64,000 nucleotides of DNA from Labrys miyagiensis (GTDB taxonomy: Bacteria > Pseudomonadota > Alphaproteobacteria > Rhizobiales > Labraceae), in NCBI RefSeq assembly GCF_030160835.1, contig NZ_BSPC01000080.1:1-64000 (forward strand), in the 5' to 3' direction. The stretch's first letter is position 1. Each line of letters opens with the position of its first letter. The notes beneath the pieces are model-generated. The model saw nothing but the letters and a program-made list of their open reading frames with translations, had not been told where the DNA came from and did not search any database. The position numbers and the translations under genes are program-made. Of the stretch, positions 47,097-55,704 are shown piece after piece.

Positions 47097-47804
47097 ATGA
47101 AGCTCGCCACGCTCCAGGCGCTCAACCTGGCCCGCACCCAGCGCAAGGCGGCCGCGCTCGTCACCGATCTCGATAGCGGCGAGGAACGCCTGGTCAACGA
47201 AGCCGACATCGCCGCCGATCCGCTTGCCGCCGCCCTCGCCGAGCAGTTGCGAAAAGGCAAGTCGGCGACCGTGGAACAGGACGGCAAGCGCTATTTCATC
47301 ACCATGCATGTGCCGCCGGTGCGGCTGGTGATGATCGGGGCCGTCCATATCAGCCAGGCGCTGGTACCGCTCGCCCGCCTTCTGGACCACGAACCGATCG
47401 TCGTCGATCCCCGCACCGCCTTCGCCTCGCCCGAGCGTTTTCCGGATGTAGAGCTGATTGCCGAATGGCCCGATGTCGCCCTGCCGCCGCTTGGCATCGA
47501 CCGCTACACGGCCTTCGTCGCCCTTACCCACGATCCCAAGATCGACGACCCCGCCTTGATGCATGCCCTGGAGCGAGGCTGCTTCTATGTCGGCGCGCTG
47601 GGCTCTCGGAAAACCCACGCGCGCCGCCTTGAAAGGCTGCGGGCAGCCGGTGTCGGCGACAACACGCTCTCGCGTATCCGCGCCCCCATCGGGCTCGACA
47701 TCGGCGCCATCAGCCCGTCCGAGATCGCTGTTTCCATCATTGCAGAGATCACGGCCGCGCTCAGGCTCGAAAGCGGCGAGAAAAAGCCGAGACAGGTCGC
47801 CTGA
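47097..47804 (+). CDS. XdhC-family protein with C-terminal Rossmann domain
   Basis: This 235-residue protein contains the XdhC C-terminal Rossmann-like domain (PF13478: RLVMIGAVHISQAL near residue 78, then VVDPRTAFASPERF and GALGSRKTHARRLERL) after a short N-terminal domain remnant. With the previous gene it makes up a complete XdhC in two polypeptides. It likely binds and delivers sulfurated molybdenum cofactor to the hydroxylase encoded upstream. It starts three bases after its partner stops. Confidence 0.9.
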   Translation: MKLATLQALNLARTQRKAAALVTDLDSGEERLVNEADIAADPLAAALAEQLRKGKSATVEQDGKRYFITMHVPPVRLVMIGAVHISQALVPLARLLDHEPIVVDPRTAFASPERFPDVELIAEWPDVALPPLGIDRYTAFVALTHDPKIDDPALMHALERGCFYVGALGSRKTHARRLERLRAAGVGDNTLSRIRAPIGLDIGAISPSEIAVSIIAEITAALRLESGEKKPRQVA

Positions 47805-47839
47805 TCTGTCAGCCTCTACTCAAAACCGATTGTAATTGA

Positions 47840-49456
47840 ATGTTTTTTGGCGAAATCGCGATCGACGATGCCATCGGTGGCGTGGCAGTTCACTCCATCC
47901 GCAAGGGCAGTCTCGTCCTCAAGAAGGGCACCCTGATCGGGCCCGCCGAGGTGGCCGCGTTGCGCCGCGAGGGTGTCAGCACCGTTGTGATCGCCCGCCT
48001 CGACAAGGAGGACATCGGCGAGGACATGGCTGCCGCCCGTGTCGCCCAGGCGATCAAGGGGGCAGCCGTCCGGGCGGAAGATCCTTTCACCGGCCGCGCC
48101 AACCTGTTTGCCGAGCAGGCCGGCGTCCTCGTGCTCGACCGGGCGCGGATCGATGCCGTCAATGAGGTGGATGAGAGCATCACCTTCGCTACCCTGCCGG
48201 CATTCGCGGCCGTCAAGGCGGGCGAGATGATCGGCACCGTCAAGATCATTCCCTTTGCCGTTGACAAGGCGGTGCTCGACCGCGCACTCGCCACCCTCGT
48301 ACAGCCGGCGATCCGCGTCGCGCCCTTCCGACCCTTGCGTGTCGCGGCGATCTCCACGCTCCTGCCTGGCCTGAAGGACAGCGTCGTCGGCAAGACCCTT
48401 CAGGTGCTCAAGGACCGCCTGGCCCCGGCCAAAGCCTCGATCGTCGCGGATGAGCGTGTGCAGCATCAGGCGGATGCCCTTGCCACGGCGCTGGACAAGG
48501 TCGCCAAAGCAGGGGCCGATCTCGCCATCATCTTCGGCGCCTCGGCGATCGCCGACCGGCGGGATGTCATCCCCATGGCGATCGAGAGTGCCGGCGGCGC
48601 CATTAGCCATTTCGGCATGCCCGTCGATCCCGGCAACCTGCTGCTCCTTGGAGAACTCGGCCCCATGTCGGTCCTCGGCGCGCCGGGCTGCGCCCGATCC
48701 CCCAAGGAGAACGGCTTCGACTGGATCCTGAATCGGCTTCTCGCCGGGGTTCCCGTCACCAGGGCCGACATTATCGGCCTGGGCGTCGGCGGCCTGCTGA
48801 TGGAAATCGTCAGCCGCCCGCAGCCTCGCGCCGGCGGTAATGAGGAGAGCGATAGCCCGCCTCGCGTGGCGGCCGTCATCCTGGCGGGCGGGCGTTCCAC
48901 CCGCATGGGCGGCCCCAACAAGCTGCTGCAGGATTATCGCGGCAAGCCTCTCGTCCGCCACGCGGTCGAGGCGAGTCTTGCCTCAAAGGCGCGCTCGGTC
49001 ACCGTTGTCACCGGCCATCAGGCCGAGGCGGTGCGAGCCGCCCTCGCCGGGCTACCGGTCGCCTTCGCGCACAACCCTCACTTTGCCGAAGGCATCGCCA
49101 CCTCCGTGCGGACGGGGATCGCGGCCCTGCCGGCCGACTGCGAGGCGGCCCTGATCGGCCTCGGCGACATGCCCCTTGTCGGCGCGCCGCTGCTCGATCG
49201 GCTGATCGAGGCCTTCGAACCGCGCAAGGGCGCCCACATCGTCCTGCCGGTCACGGGTGGCCAGCGGGGCAATCCGGTACTGTGGTCGCGACGCTTCTTC
49301 GGAGAGTTGCAGACCCTGCAGGGCGACTCGGGAGGCCGCCAGATTCTGAAGGCGAATGCCGATGCCGTGGCCGAGATTGCGGTTTCCTCGGCCGAAGCGA
49401 GCTTCGATGTCGATACGCCCGAAGCCTTGGCGGATCTGCGACAGGGATGGCGATAG
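47840..49456 (+). CDS. MoeA-like/MocA fusion, molybdenum cofactor cytidylyltransferase
   Basis: This 538-residue protein has two parts. The first 330 residues are MoeA-like/molybdopterin-binding (IGGVAVHSIRKGSLVLKKG, cut; then AAISTLLPGLKDSVVG and GASAIADRRDVIPMAIESAGG). From about residue 343 to 538 is a MobA/MocA nucleotidyltransferase domain with VILAGGRSTRMGG, KLLQDYRGKPLV and GLGDMPLV. It should add CMP to the cofactor, giving the cytosine dinucleotide form required by CoxL-type enzymes. It is the last gene of the hydroxylase cluster. The fusion couples cofactor handling and cytidylylation in one protein. Confidence 0.88.
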   Translation: MFFGEIAIDDAIGGVAVHSIRKGSLVLKKGTLIGPAEVAALRREGVSTVVIARLDKEDIGEDMAAARVAQAIKGAAVRAEDPFTGRANLFAEQAGVLVLDRARIDAVNEVDESITFATLPAFAAVKAGEMIGTVKIIPFAVDKAVLDRALATLVQPAIRVAPFRPLRVAAISTLLPGLKDSVVGKTLQVLKDRLAPAKASIVADERVQHQADALATALDKVAKAGADLAIIFGASAIADRRDVIPMAIESAGGAISHFGMPVDPGNLLLLGELGPMSVLGAPGCARSPKENGFDWILNRLLAGVPVTRADIIGLGVGGLLMEIVSRPQPRAGGNEESDSPPRVAAVILAGGRSTRMGGPNKLLQDYRGKPLVRHAVEASLASKARSVTVVTGHQAEAVRAALAGLPVAFAHNPHFAEGIATSVRTGIAALPADCEAALIGLGDMPLVGAPLLDRLIEAFEPRKGAHIVLPVTGGQRGNPVLWSRRFFGELQTLQGDSGGRQILKANADAVAEIAVSSAEASFDVDTPEALADLRQGWR

Positions 49457-49591
49457 CCGCTTGTTGCGTGGAAGGGACCGGGAACAACGGCCTCAACGCC
49501 TCGTGCGCAATTTTGCAGCAACTTTCTTTCCGCCAAGGAAACAAAGTAAGGTCTCTAAAAATTTTGTGTGGATTTCGCCGAAATCTAATAG

Positions 49592-49609
49592 CCGTTACAC
49601 GTGTAACGG
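49592..49609. promoter_or_regulatory. perfect 18-base palindrome upstream of the liv operon
   Basis: CCGTTACACGTGTAACGG is perfectly symmetric. It lies in the 428-base gap before livH, in a stretch of lower GC. Its length and symmetry fit a dimeric repressor operator, and no adjacent regulator gene is available to assign it to. Confidence 0.65.
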
Positions 49610-49759
49610 TTGCGGCTTTTGGGGCCTGTAGGCCCAATTTCGACCGTCCCGAGCAGCATTTTGGCGTAATTTTTGCCATTCGACGCTGAAAATTTCGCCC
49701 CGCTGCCCAAAAATTTCATAAAATCGATAAAGTTGAGCCGACAGGCCTTCCGCGCGATT

Positions 49760-49812
49760 GTCATGCGCCAAAGCGCTTGCTATGACAGGCAATCGTCGCA
49801 TGACTGCCTGTC
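49760..49812 (+). promoter_or_regulatory. interleaved inverted repeats in the liv leader, possible switch
   Basis: Arm pairs GTCATGCG (49760-49767)/CGCATGAC (49797-49804) and GACAGGCA (49784-49791)/TGCCTGTC (49805-49812) interleave. Because the third and fourth arms touch, both stems could hardly form together, so the RNA could switch between two hairpins. It ends 72 bases before livH. The interpretation is inference. Confidence 0.45.
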
Positions 49813-49884
49813 TCTTAGGCAAAAATCTCCGACAAGGGGATGCCAGGGAAAAAAGGGCAGCAGCGGCAGAGGGGAAAGTACTAG

Positions 49885-50838
49885 ATGGCCTTCTTTATAC
49901 AGCAGCTCATTAATGGGCTGGCGGTCGGATCACTGTATGGTCTGATCGCCGTAGGTTACACGATGGTGTTCGGCATCATCGGCATGGTGAACTTCGCTCA
50001 TGGCGACTTGTTCATGCTCTCCGCGGTCATCGCGTTCGTCTGCTTCCTGTTCCTGATCACCTTGCTCGGCGTATCCTCGGTTATCGTCGCGCTGTTGATC
50101 GTGTTGGTGATCGGCATGGTGCTGACCAGCCTGTGGAACTGGGCGATCGAGCGCATCGCCTACCGGCCCTTGCGAGGCTCCTTCCGTCTCGCGCCGCTGA
50201 TCTCGGCCATCGGTATCTCGATCGCCCTGTCGAACTTCGTGCAGATCTTCCAGGGCGCCGACTCCAAGGCAGTCCCGGCGGCGGTGGACCAGGCGCTCGG
50301 CGGCAAGTTCGAGATCTGGAGCGAGACAAATGCACAGGGCCAGGTCATCGACGCCACGATCTCGCTGAAGCAGATCATGGTCTTCATCATCACGGCAGCC
50401 CTGCTCGCCGTCTTCTGGTACCTGGTCACCAAGACTTCGCTCGGCCGTGCCCAGCGCGCCTGCGAGCAGGACCGCAAGATGGCCGCGTTGCTCGGCGTAA
50501 ACGTCGACCGCACGATCTCGATCACCTTCATCATGGGCGCGGCGCTCGCCTCGGTGGCCGGCCTGATGTTCCTGGTCACGTACAGCTCCGTCAACTTTCA
50601 CGACGGCTTCGTGCCTGGCGTGAAGGCCTTCACGGCGGCCGTGCTCGGCGGCATCGGCTCGCTGCCTGGCGCGGTGATCGGCGGTATCCTGATCGGCCTG
50701 GTGGAGAAGCTGTGGGAGGGCTCGTTCAACGGCGACGTAGCTTCCTACCGCGACGTGGCGGTGTTCTCCATCCTTGCCATTACCCTGATCTTCATGCCGC
50801 AAGGCCTGCTGGGTCGCCCGGAAGTGGAGAAGGTGTGA
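49885..50838 (+). CDS. livH: branched-chain amino acid ABC transporter permease LivH
   Basis: This 317-residue inner-membrane permease has about eight helices. It begins MAFFIQQLINGLAVGSLYGL and has the typical GIIGMVNFAHGDLFML segment, and GVNVDRTISITFIMGAALAS in the ATPase-contact region. With LivM it imports leucine, isoleucine, valine or related amino acids. A long insertion between helices 3 and 4 (about residues 118-145, polar) is larger than in E. coli LivH. The ATG lies about nine bases after GAGGGGAAA. LivM starts one base after its stop. Confidence 0.94.
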   Translation: MAFFIQQLINGLAVGSLYGLIAVGYTMVFGIIGMVNFAHGDLFMLSAVIAFVCFLFLITLLGVSSVIVALLIVLVIGMVLTSLWNWAIERIAYRPLRGSFRLAPLISAIGISIALSNFVQIFQGADSKAVPAAVDQALGGKFEIWSETNAQGQVIDATISLKQIMVFIITAALLAVFWYLVTKTSLGRAQRACEQDRKMAALLGVNVDRTISITFIMGAALASVAGLMFLVTYSSVNFHDGFVPGVKAFTAAVLGGIGSLPGAVIGGILIGLVEKLWEGSFNGDVASYRDVAVFSILAITLIFMPQGLLGRPEVEKV

Positions 50839-50839
50839 G

Positions 50840-52234
50840 ATGGCTCAGAAGAACGAAAACACCTCCGGCATCGGCTTCTTCAAGGATCTCGCCTTCTGGA
50901 CAGCCGCGGCGATTGCCCTCTTCGTGCCGGTTGTCGGGTTCACCACCTACTCCGACATGAACACCAACAGCCTGCAGTTCAACTTCACGAACGCGGCGTT
51001 CGCCTTCAATGACCGTTGGGGCGGCTTCGTGAAGGCCGGCGTGATGGTGGCGATCGTCGTCGCCGTGCGCGCCTTCGTCCTGCTCAGGCCGAAGCGCGAA
51101 AAGAGCGATCGGGTCTCGCCGGTCGCAGCCGCACTCTCGCGCTTCAGCGTGTCGCAGACGGCGATGTGGTTAGGTGCCGGCCTTGCCGTCGCCTTCCCGC
51201 TGGTGATGCTCGGCGCGCTGGGCGACAAGGGCTCGCTCAAGTGGATCGACACCTTCGGCATCGGCATCATGATTTACGTCATGCTGGGCTGGGGCCTGAA
51301 CATCGTGGTTGGCCTCGCCGGCCTTCTCGACCTTGGTTACGTCGCCTTCTACGCGGTGGGTGCCTATTCCTACGCACTGATGTCCTATTACTGGGGCCTG
51401 TCCTTCTGGGAAGTGCTGCCCCTGGCCGGCATCCTCTCCGCCTTCTGGGGCATCATGCTGGGCTTCCCGGTGCTGCGCCTGCGCGGCGACTACCTCGCCA
51501 TCGTGACGCTTGCCTTCGGTGAAATCATCCGCGTGGTGCTGATCAACTGGCGGGCCTTCACGCACGGGCCTGACGGTATCACCTCGATCAAGCCACCCTC
51601 CTTCTTCGGCATCCCGTTCACGGCGGGACCAACTGGCTTCGCCCACACTTTCGGGCTGACCTTCTCGCCGATCTACACCAAGGTCTTCCTTTTCTACGTC
51701 ATCCTGGCGATGGCGCTGGCCACGGCCTATGTCACCACCCGCATGCGCAAGTTGCCGGTGGGCCGGGCTTGGGAAGCACTGCGCGAGAACGAGATCGCCT
51801 GCCGTTCACTCGGTATCAACACCACCAAGACAAAGCTGGCGGCCTTCGCCACCGGCGCCATGTTCGGCGGTTTCGCCGGCGCTTTCTTCGCCGCCAAGCA
51901 AGGCTTCATCAACCCCGAAAGCTTCACCTTCAACGAATCGGTGATGGTGCTTGCCATCGTGGTTCTCGGCGGCTCCGGCAGTCTTCTGGGCGTGGTGATC
52001 GCGGCCGTCTTCCTGGTTGGCGGCCTTGAAATCCTGCGCGAACTCGACTTCCTCAAGCAGATCTTCGGCGACAATTTCGATCCCGGCCTTTACCGCGGCC
52101 TGATCTTCGGCCTCGCCATGGTCATCATGATGCTGTGGAAACCGCGCGGCCTCATTTCCAATCGCGTGCCAACCGCATTTCTCAAGGAGCGCAAGGTTGT
52201 CTCGGGTGCCCTCGTCCAGGAGGGTCACGGATGA
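50840..52234 (+). CDS. livM: branched-chain amino acid ABC transporter permease LivM
   Basis: This 464-residue permease has an extended N-terminal region with two extra helices (about residues 15-80) before the common LivM core. LGWGLNIVVGLAGLLDLGYVAFYAVGAY, cut to NIVVGLAGLLDLGYVAFYA, and LRLRGDYLAIVTLAFGEI are family hallmarks. The C-terminal QEGHG tail overlaps livG by four bases (ATGA). It forms the second pore subunit of the Liv importer. Confidence 0.94.
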   Translation: MAQKNENTSGIGFFKDLAFWTAAAIALFVPVVGFTTYSDMNTNSLQFNFTNAAFAFNDRWGGFVKAGVMVAIVVAVRAFVLLRPKREKSDRVSPVAAALSRFSVSQTAMWLGAGLAVAFPLVMLGALGDKGSLKWIDTFGIGIMIYVMLGWGLNIVVGLAGLLDLGYVAFYAVGAYSYALMSYYWGLSFWEVLPLAGILSAFWGIMLGFPVLRLRGDYLAIVTLAFGEIIRVVLINWRAFTHGPDGITSIKPPSFFGIPFTAGPTGFAHTFGLTFSPIYTKVFLFYVILAMALATAYVTTRMRKLPVGRAWEALRENEIACRSLGINTTKTKLAAFATGAMFGGFAGAFFAAKQGFINPESFTFNESVMVLAIVVLGGSGSLLGVVIAAVFLVGGLEILRELDFLKQIFGDNFDPGLYRGLIFGLAMVIMMLWKPRGLISNRVPTAFLKERKVVSGALVQEGHG

Positions 52235-53181
52235 GCACCCCTACTTCAATGACAGATACAATCGATCCCTCCCTGGCGTCCCACGCCCATCCCGAACATC
52301 GCTGGCATAGCGATCCGCTTCTCAAGGTTGAAAAGCTCACCATGCGTTTCGGCGGCCTCACCGCCGTCAACGCGGTGACCTTCAACTGCGGGCGCGGCGA
52401 CATCACCGCCCTCATCGGCCCGAACGGCGCAGGCAAGACCACGGTCTTCAACTGCATCACCGGCTTCTACAAGCCGACCGAGGGCCGTATCGGCCTGCGC
52501 CATGGCAGTCTCGCCGTCTGGGATGAGTTCGACGCCCTGACGACCTCCACCGACCAGCGGCTCATCCTCGGCCAGGACCACCTCTACCTCCTCGAGCGCA
52601 TGCCGGACTTCCATGTCTCGCGCACCGCCAAGGTGGCCCGCACCTTCCAGAACATCCGCCTGTTCGCGGGCATGACGGTTCTGGAAAACCTGCTCGTAGC
52701 CCAGCACAATGCGCTGATGTCGGCCTCCGCCTTCTCCATCGCCGGCATCCTCAAGCTGCCCGGCTATGGCCGGGCCGAAGCCGCCGCTATCGACAAAGCC
52801 AAATATTGGCTCGACAAGACCAACCTCACCGCGCGCGCCGATGATCCTGCGGGCTCCCTGCCCTATGGCGACCAGCGCCGCCTCGAAATCGCCCGCGCCA
52901 TGTGCACCAACCCGGTTCTGCTCTGCCTGGATGAGCCTGCCGCCGGTCTCAATCCGAAGGAAAGTCTCGACCTCAACACGCTCCTGCGCTCGATCCGGGC
53001 CGACCACGACACCTCCCTGCTCCTCATCGAGCATGACATGTCGGTGGTGATGGGGATCTCCGACCATGTCGTGGTGCTGAACTACGGCACCAAGATTTCC
53101 GACGGCACACCTGAGCAGGTGCGCAACGACCCGGCCGTGATTGCGGCCTATCTCGGTTCTGACGAAGAAGTGGAGGATTGA
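52231..53181 (+). CDS. livG: branched-chain amino acid ABC transporter ATPase LivG
   Basis: This 316-residue ATPase has Walker A GPNGAGKT, signature LPYGDQRRLEIARAM (an unusual form of LSGGQ typical for LivG, as PYG-Q) and Walker B LLCLDEPAAGLN. The insert at about residues 85-115 (GSLAVWDEFDALTTSTDQRL) is longer than in E. coli LivG. The ATG at 52231 overlaps the livM stop; AGGAGGG precedes it. A histidine-rich N-terminal tail of about 30 residues is present. It pairs with LivF to power the permeases. Confidence 0.94.
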   Translation: MSTPTSMTDTIDPSLASHAHPEHRWHSDPLLKVEKLTMRFGGLTAVNAVTFNCGRGDITALIGPNGAGKTTVFNCITGFYKPTEGRIGLRHGSLAVWDEFDALTTSTDQRLILGQDHLYLLERMPDFHVSRTAKVARTFQNIRLFAGMTVLENLLVAQHNALMSASAFSIAGILKLPGYGRAEAAAIDKAKYWLDKTNLTARADDPAGSLPYGDQRRLEIARAMCTNPVLLCLDEPAAGLNPKESLDLNTLLRSIRADHDTSLLLIEHDMSVVMGISDHVVVLNYGTKISDGTPEQVRNDPAVIAAYLGSDEEVED

Positions 53182-53183
53182 GC

Positions 53184-53906
53184 ATGGCGAATCCCTTGCT
53201 CGCCGTCCGCGGCGTCCAGACCTATTACGGCCAGGTGCATGCTCTCAAAGGCGTTGATGTCGAAATCAACGGGGGCGAGATCGTGACGATCATCGGCGCC
53301 AACGGTGCCGGCAAGTCCACCCTGATGATGACGATCTTCGGCTCCCCCAAATGCCGAAGCGGCTCCATCGCATTCGACGGCCAGGACATTACCCATATGC
53401 CGATCCACGAGATTGCGCGCCTTCGTATCGCGCAGTCTCCGGAGGGGCGCCGCATCTTCCAGCGCATGACGGTGTATGAGAATCTGCAGATGGGCGCCGA
53501 AATCGACGGCAACACCCATTTCGCTGAGGATCTGGAACGCATGTATACGCTGTTCCCGCGCCTCAAGGAGCGTGCCGCCCAGCGCGGCGGTACCCTCTCG
53601 GGTGGTGAGCAGCAGATGCTCGCCATCGCCCGTGCGCTGATGAGCCGTCCTCGCCTCCTGATGCTGGACGAGCCCTCCCTCGGGCTCGCCCCGCTGATCG
53701 TCAAGCAGATCTTCGATGCGATCCGCGTCCTCAACCAGACGGAGAAGCTTTCGGTCTTCCTCGTCGAGCAGAATGCCTTCCATGCGCTCCGTCTGGCGCA
53801 TCGCGGCTATGTCATGGTCAACGGCGTGATCACCATGTCGGGCACCGGCAAGGAATTGCTGGCACGCCCCGAGGTCCGCGCGGCCTATCTGGAAGGAGGG
53901 CACTGA
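53184..53906 (+). CDS. livF: branched-chain amino acid ABC transporter ATPase LivF
   Basis: This 240-residue ATPase has Walker A GANGAGKST, signature LSGGEQQMLAIARALM and Walker B LLMLDEPSLGLAP, and the QSPEGRRIFQRMTV segment typical of LivF. The ATG at 53184 follows GGAGG at seven bases and lies two bases after the livG stop. It heterodimerises with LivG. The next gene, a small membrane protein, begins one base after its stop. Confidence 0.95.
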   Translation: MANPLLAVRGVQTYYGQVHALKGVDVEINGGEIVTIIGANGAGKSTLMMTIFGSPKCRSGSIAFDGQDITHMPIHEIARLRIAQSPEGRRIFQRMTVYENLQMGAEIDGNTHFAEDLERMYTLFPRLKERAAQRGGTLSGGEQQMLAIARALMSRPRLLMLDEPSLGLAPLIVKQIFDAIRVLNQTEKLSVFLVEQNAFHALRLAHRGYVMVNGVITMSGTGKELLARPEVRAAYLEGGH

Positions 53907-53907
53907 T

Positions 53908-54261
53908 ATGGATCATTTCCTCTACGAGGACAACGCGTTCAAATTCGTCCTTGTCACCATCATCATGGGCGGCTGGGCGGCTTGGATGACGGGCAAGGCC
54001 TGCGCCTCCACCTGGAGCCGTTATCCGACCTTGTTCATCTACCTCACGATCCTGACGGCGGGCGTGCGCTTCCTGCATCAGGCGCCGTTCGGCGGCGACA
54101 TGTTCTCGCCCCACTATTTCGTGGTCGACTTCATCTACATCCAGCTCGTCGGCCTTCTGTCCTATCGCCTAAAGCTGGCGAGCCAGATGGTCAGCCGCTA
54201 TGGCTGGATGTTCCAGAAGTCGGGCGCCGTGGGCTGGAGCGCTCGTTCTCCGGTTGAATAA
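53908..54261 (+). CDS. small membrane protein of the liv operon (DUF6867-like)
   Basis: This 117-residue protein has three hydrophobic segments (KFVLVTIIMGGWAAWMTG, LFIYLTILTAGVRFL, FVVDFIYIQLVGLLSYRL) and no known catalytic motif. It starts one base after livF and belongs to a group I recall only as DUF6867, found in rhizobial liv operons. Tight coupling suggests a role with the Liv importer, perhaps modulating it, but this is unproven. The mature orientation and stoichiometry are not predictable. Confidence 0.7.
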   Translation: MDHFLYEDNAFKFVLVTIIMGGWAAWMTGKACASTWSRYPTLFIYLTILTAGVRFLHQAPFGGDMFSPHYFVVDFIYIQLVGLLSYRLKLASQMVSRYGWMFQKSGAVGWSARSPVE

Positions 54262-54317
54262 AACCTCGCTTCACCGGGCGGAAAAGTCTGCCCATACCTC
54301 GAACGTTACAAATATCC

Positions 54318-54344
54318 TCCGGAAGGGTAATGTCCCCTTCCGGA
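54318..54344. promoter_or_regulatory. perfect hairpin before livK
   Basis: TCCGGAAGGG (54318-54327) and CCCTTCCGGA (54335-54344) form a 10-base stem with a 7-base loop. There is no T run after it, so it is not a plain terminator. It may end or stabilise the upstream mRNA, or act as an mRNA element of the 196-base spacer before the binding-protein gene. Confidence 0.5.
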
Positions 54345-54457
54345 CCCCGAAATCGGGTGACAAGCACCAAAAACTGGGCAACATAAGTCCCATTGGGGTG
54401 TCTTTATCCCGCTAAGCCAGAGTCGACAGGCTCTGTTACATCCACTGGGAGAACCAC

Positions 54458-55579
54458 ATGAAAAAACTCTTGTTGACGAGCGTCGCGCTGGCCGCTGCCC
54501 TCGCCTTCGCCGGAGCCGCTCAGGCTCAGATCAAGCTCGGCGTCGCCGGCCCGATCACCGGCCCGAACGCCCCCTTCGGCGCTCAGCTGAAGAACGGCGT
54601 CGACATGGCGGCCAAGAACATCAACGCCGCCGGCGGCATCCTCGGCCAGAAGCTCGAGGTGGAAGTCGGTGACGACCAGTCGGACCCCAAGCAGGGCGTT
54701 TCGGTCGCCAACAAATTCGTGGGTGACGGCGTGACCATGGTGGTCGGCCACTTCAACTCGGGCGTCACCATTCCGGCCTCGGAAGTCTATGCCGACAACG
54801 GCGTCATCATGATCACGCCTTCGGCGACCAACGAGAAGGTCACCGACCGCGGCCTGTGGAACGTGTTCCGCACCTGCGGCCGTGACGACCAGCAGGCCCA
54901 GGTCTGGTCCGACTACTTCGTCGCCAACTACAAGGGCAAGAATGTCGCCGTCATCGACGACAAGACCACCTACGGCGCCGGCCTCGCCAAGAACGCCGTC
55001 GCCGACCTCGAGAAGGCTGGCATCACCCCCGGCCTGATCGAGGAAGTCAACATCGGCGAGAAGGACTACTCGGCCGTCGTCACCAAGATGAAGGGCCAGG
55101 GCACCGACGTGCTGATCTGGGGCGGCCTCTACACCGAAGCCGCGCTGATCCTCAAGCAGCTGCGCGACCAGGGCATGAAGACCGTCATGCTCTCGGGCGA
55201 CGGCATCACCTCGGCTGACTTTGCCACCATCGGCGGCGACGCCGTGATCGGCACCCAGATGACCTTCCCGCCCAAGGTGGAAGCCAATCCGGCCAATGCC
55301 GACCTCGTGAAGCAGTTCAAGGCCATCGGCTACACGCCGGAAGGCTACACGCTGTTCTCCTACGCCGCGGTCGAGATCTTCAAGCAGGCTGCTGAAGCTG
55401 CCAAGTCGGTCGATCCGCAGAAGATGGCCGAGCAGATGCACACCGGCATGCCCTTCCACACCGTCATGGGCGACCTTGCGTATGACAAGAAGGGCGACCT
55501 GACCAAGGTTGGTTATGTCATGTACACCTGGAAGAAGGGTGATGATGGCAAGATCGACTACTTCCAGAATCCGTCGTAA
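54458..55579 (+). CDS. livK: branched-chain amino acid ABC transporter binding protein
   Basis: This 373-residue secreted protein has a signal peptide (MKKLLLTSVALAAALAFAGA, then AQAQ) and a type 1 periplasmic-binding fold. IKLGVAGPITGPNAPFGAQLKNG, cut to KLGVAGPITGPNAPFGA, is the standard LivJ/LivK start. GGRGDD-like polar ligand positions cannot be named with confidence. It has its own 196-base leader and a strong terminator right after it, so it is probably also transcribed separately and strongly. The ATG follows GGGAGAA. Confidence 0.94.
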   Translation: MKKLLLTSVALAAALAFAGAAQAQIKLGVAGPITGPNAPFGAQLKNGVDMAAKNINAAGGILGQKLEVEVGDDQSDPKQGVSVANKFVGDGVTMVVGHFNSGVTIPASEVYADNGVIMITPSATNEKVTDRGLWNVFRTCGRDDQQAQVWSDYFVANYKGKNVAVIDDKTTYGAGLAKNAVADLEKAGITPGLIEEVNIGEKDYSAVVTKMKGQGTDVLIWGGLYTEAALILKQLRDQGMKTVMLSGDGITSADFATIGGDAVIGTQMTFPPKVEANPANADLVKQFKAIGYTPEGYTLFSYAAVEIFKQAAEAAKSVDPQKMAEQMHTGMPFHTVMGDLAYDKKGDLTKVGYVMYTWKKGDDGKIDYFQNPS

Positions 55580-55605
55580 GCTTCGTCACAATCTGATGTG
55601 ACAGA

Positions 55606-55635
55606 CCCGCTCCGGCTTGCCGGGGCGGGTTTTTT
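55606..55635 (+). terminator. rho-independent terminator of livK
   Basis: An 11-base stem (55606-55616 with 55619-55629, one G-U pair) with a 2-base loop is followed directly by six T residues (55630-55635). Confidence 0.95.
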
Positions 55636-55704
55636 GATGGCTGGAGTGTTTCCGAGCAAATTTGCCACTATTCTGAGAAGAATCCTTTGCGATTCGAGCT
55701 CCCG

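Noticed and set aside
45366-47618. 750-codon open frame on the minus strand across coxD, coxE and xdhC
   Set aside because: Shadow of real plus-strand genes with complete catalytic motifs; the composition is typical of antisense frames in high-GC DNA.
49760-49812. H-type pseudoknot
   Set aside because: The third and fourth arms are contiguous, so no loop is left to cross the first 8-base stem. Mutually exclusive hairpins are more likely.
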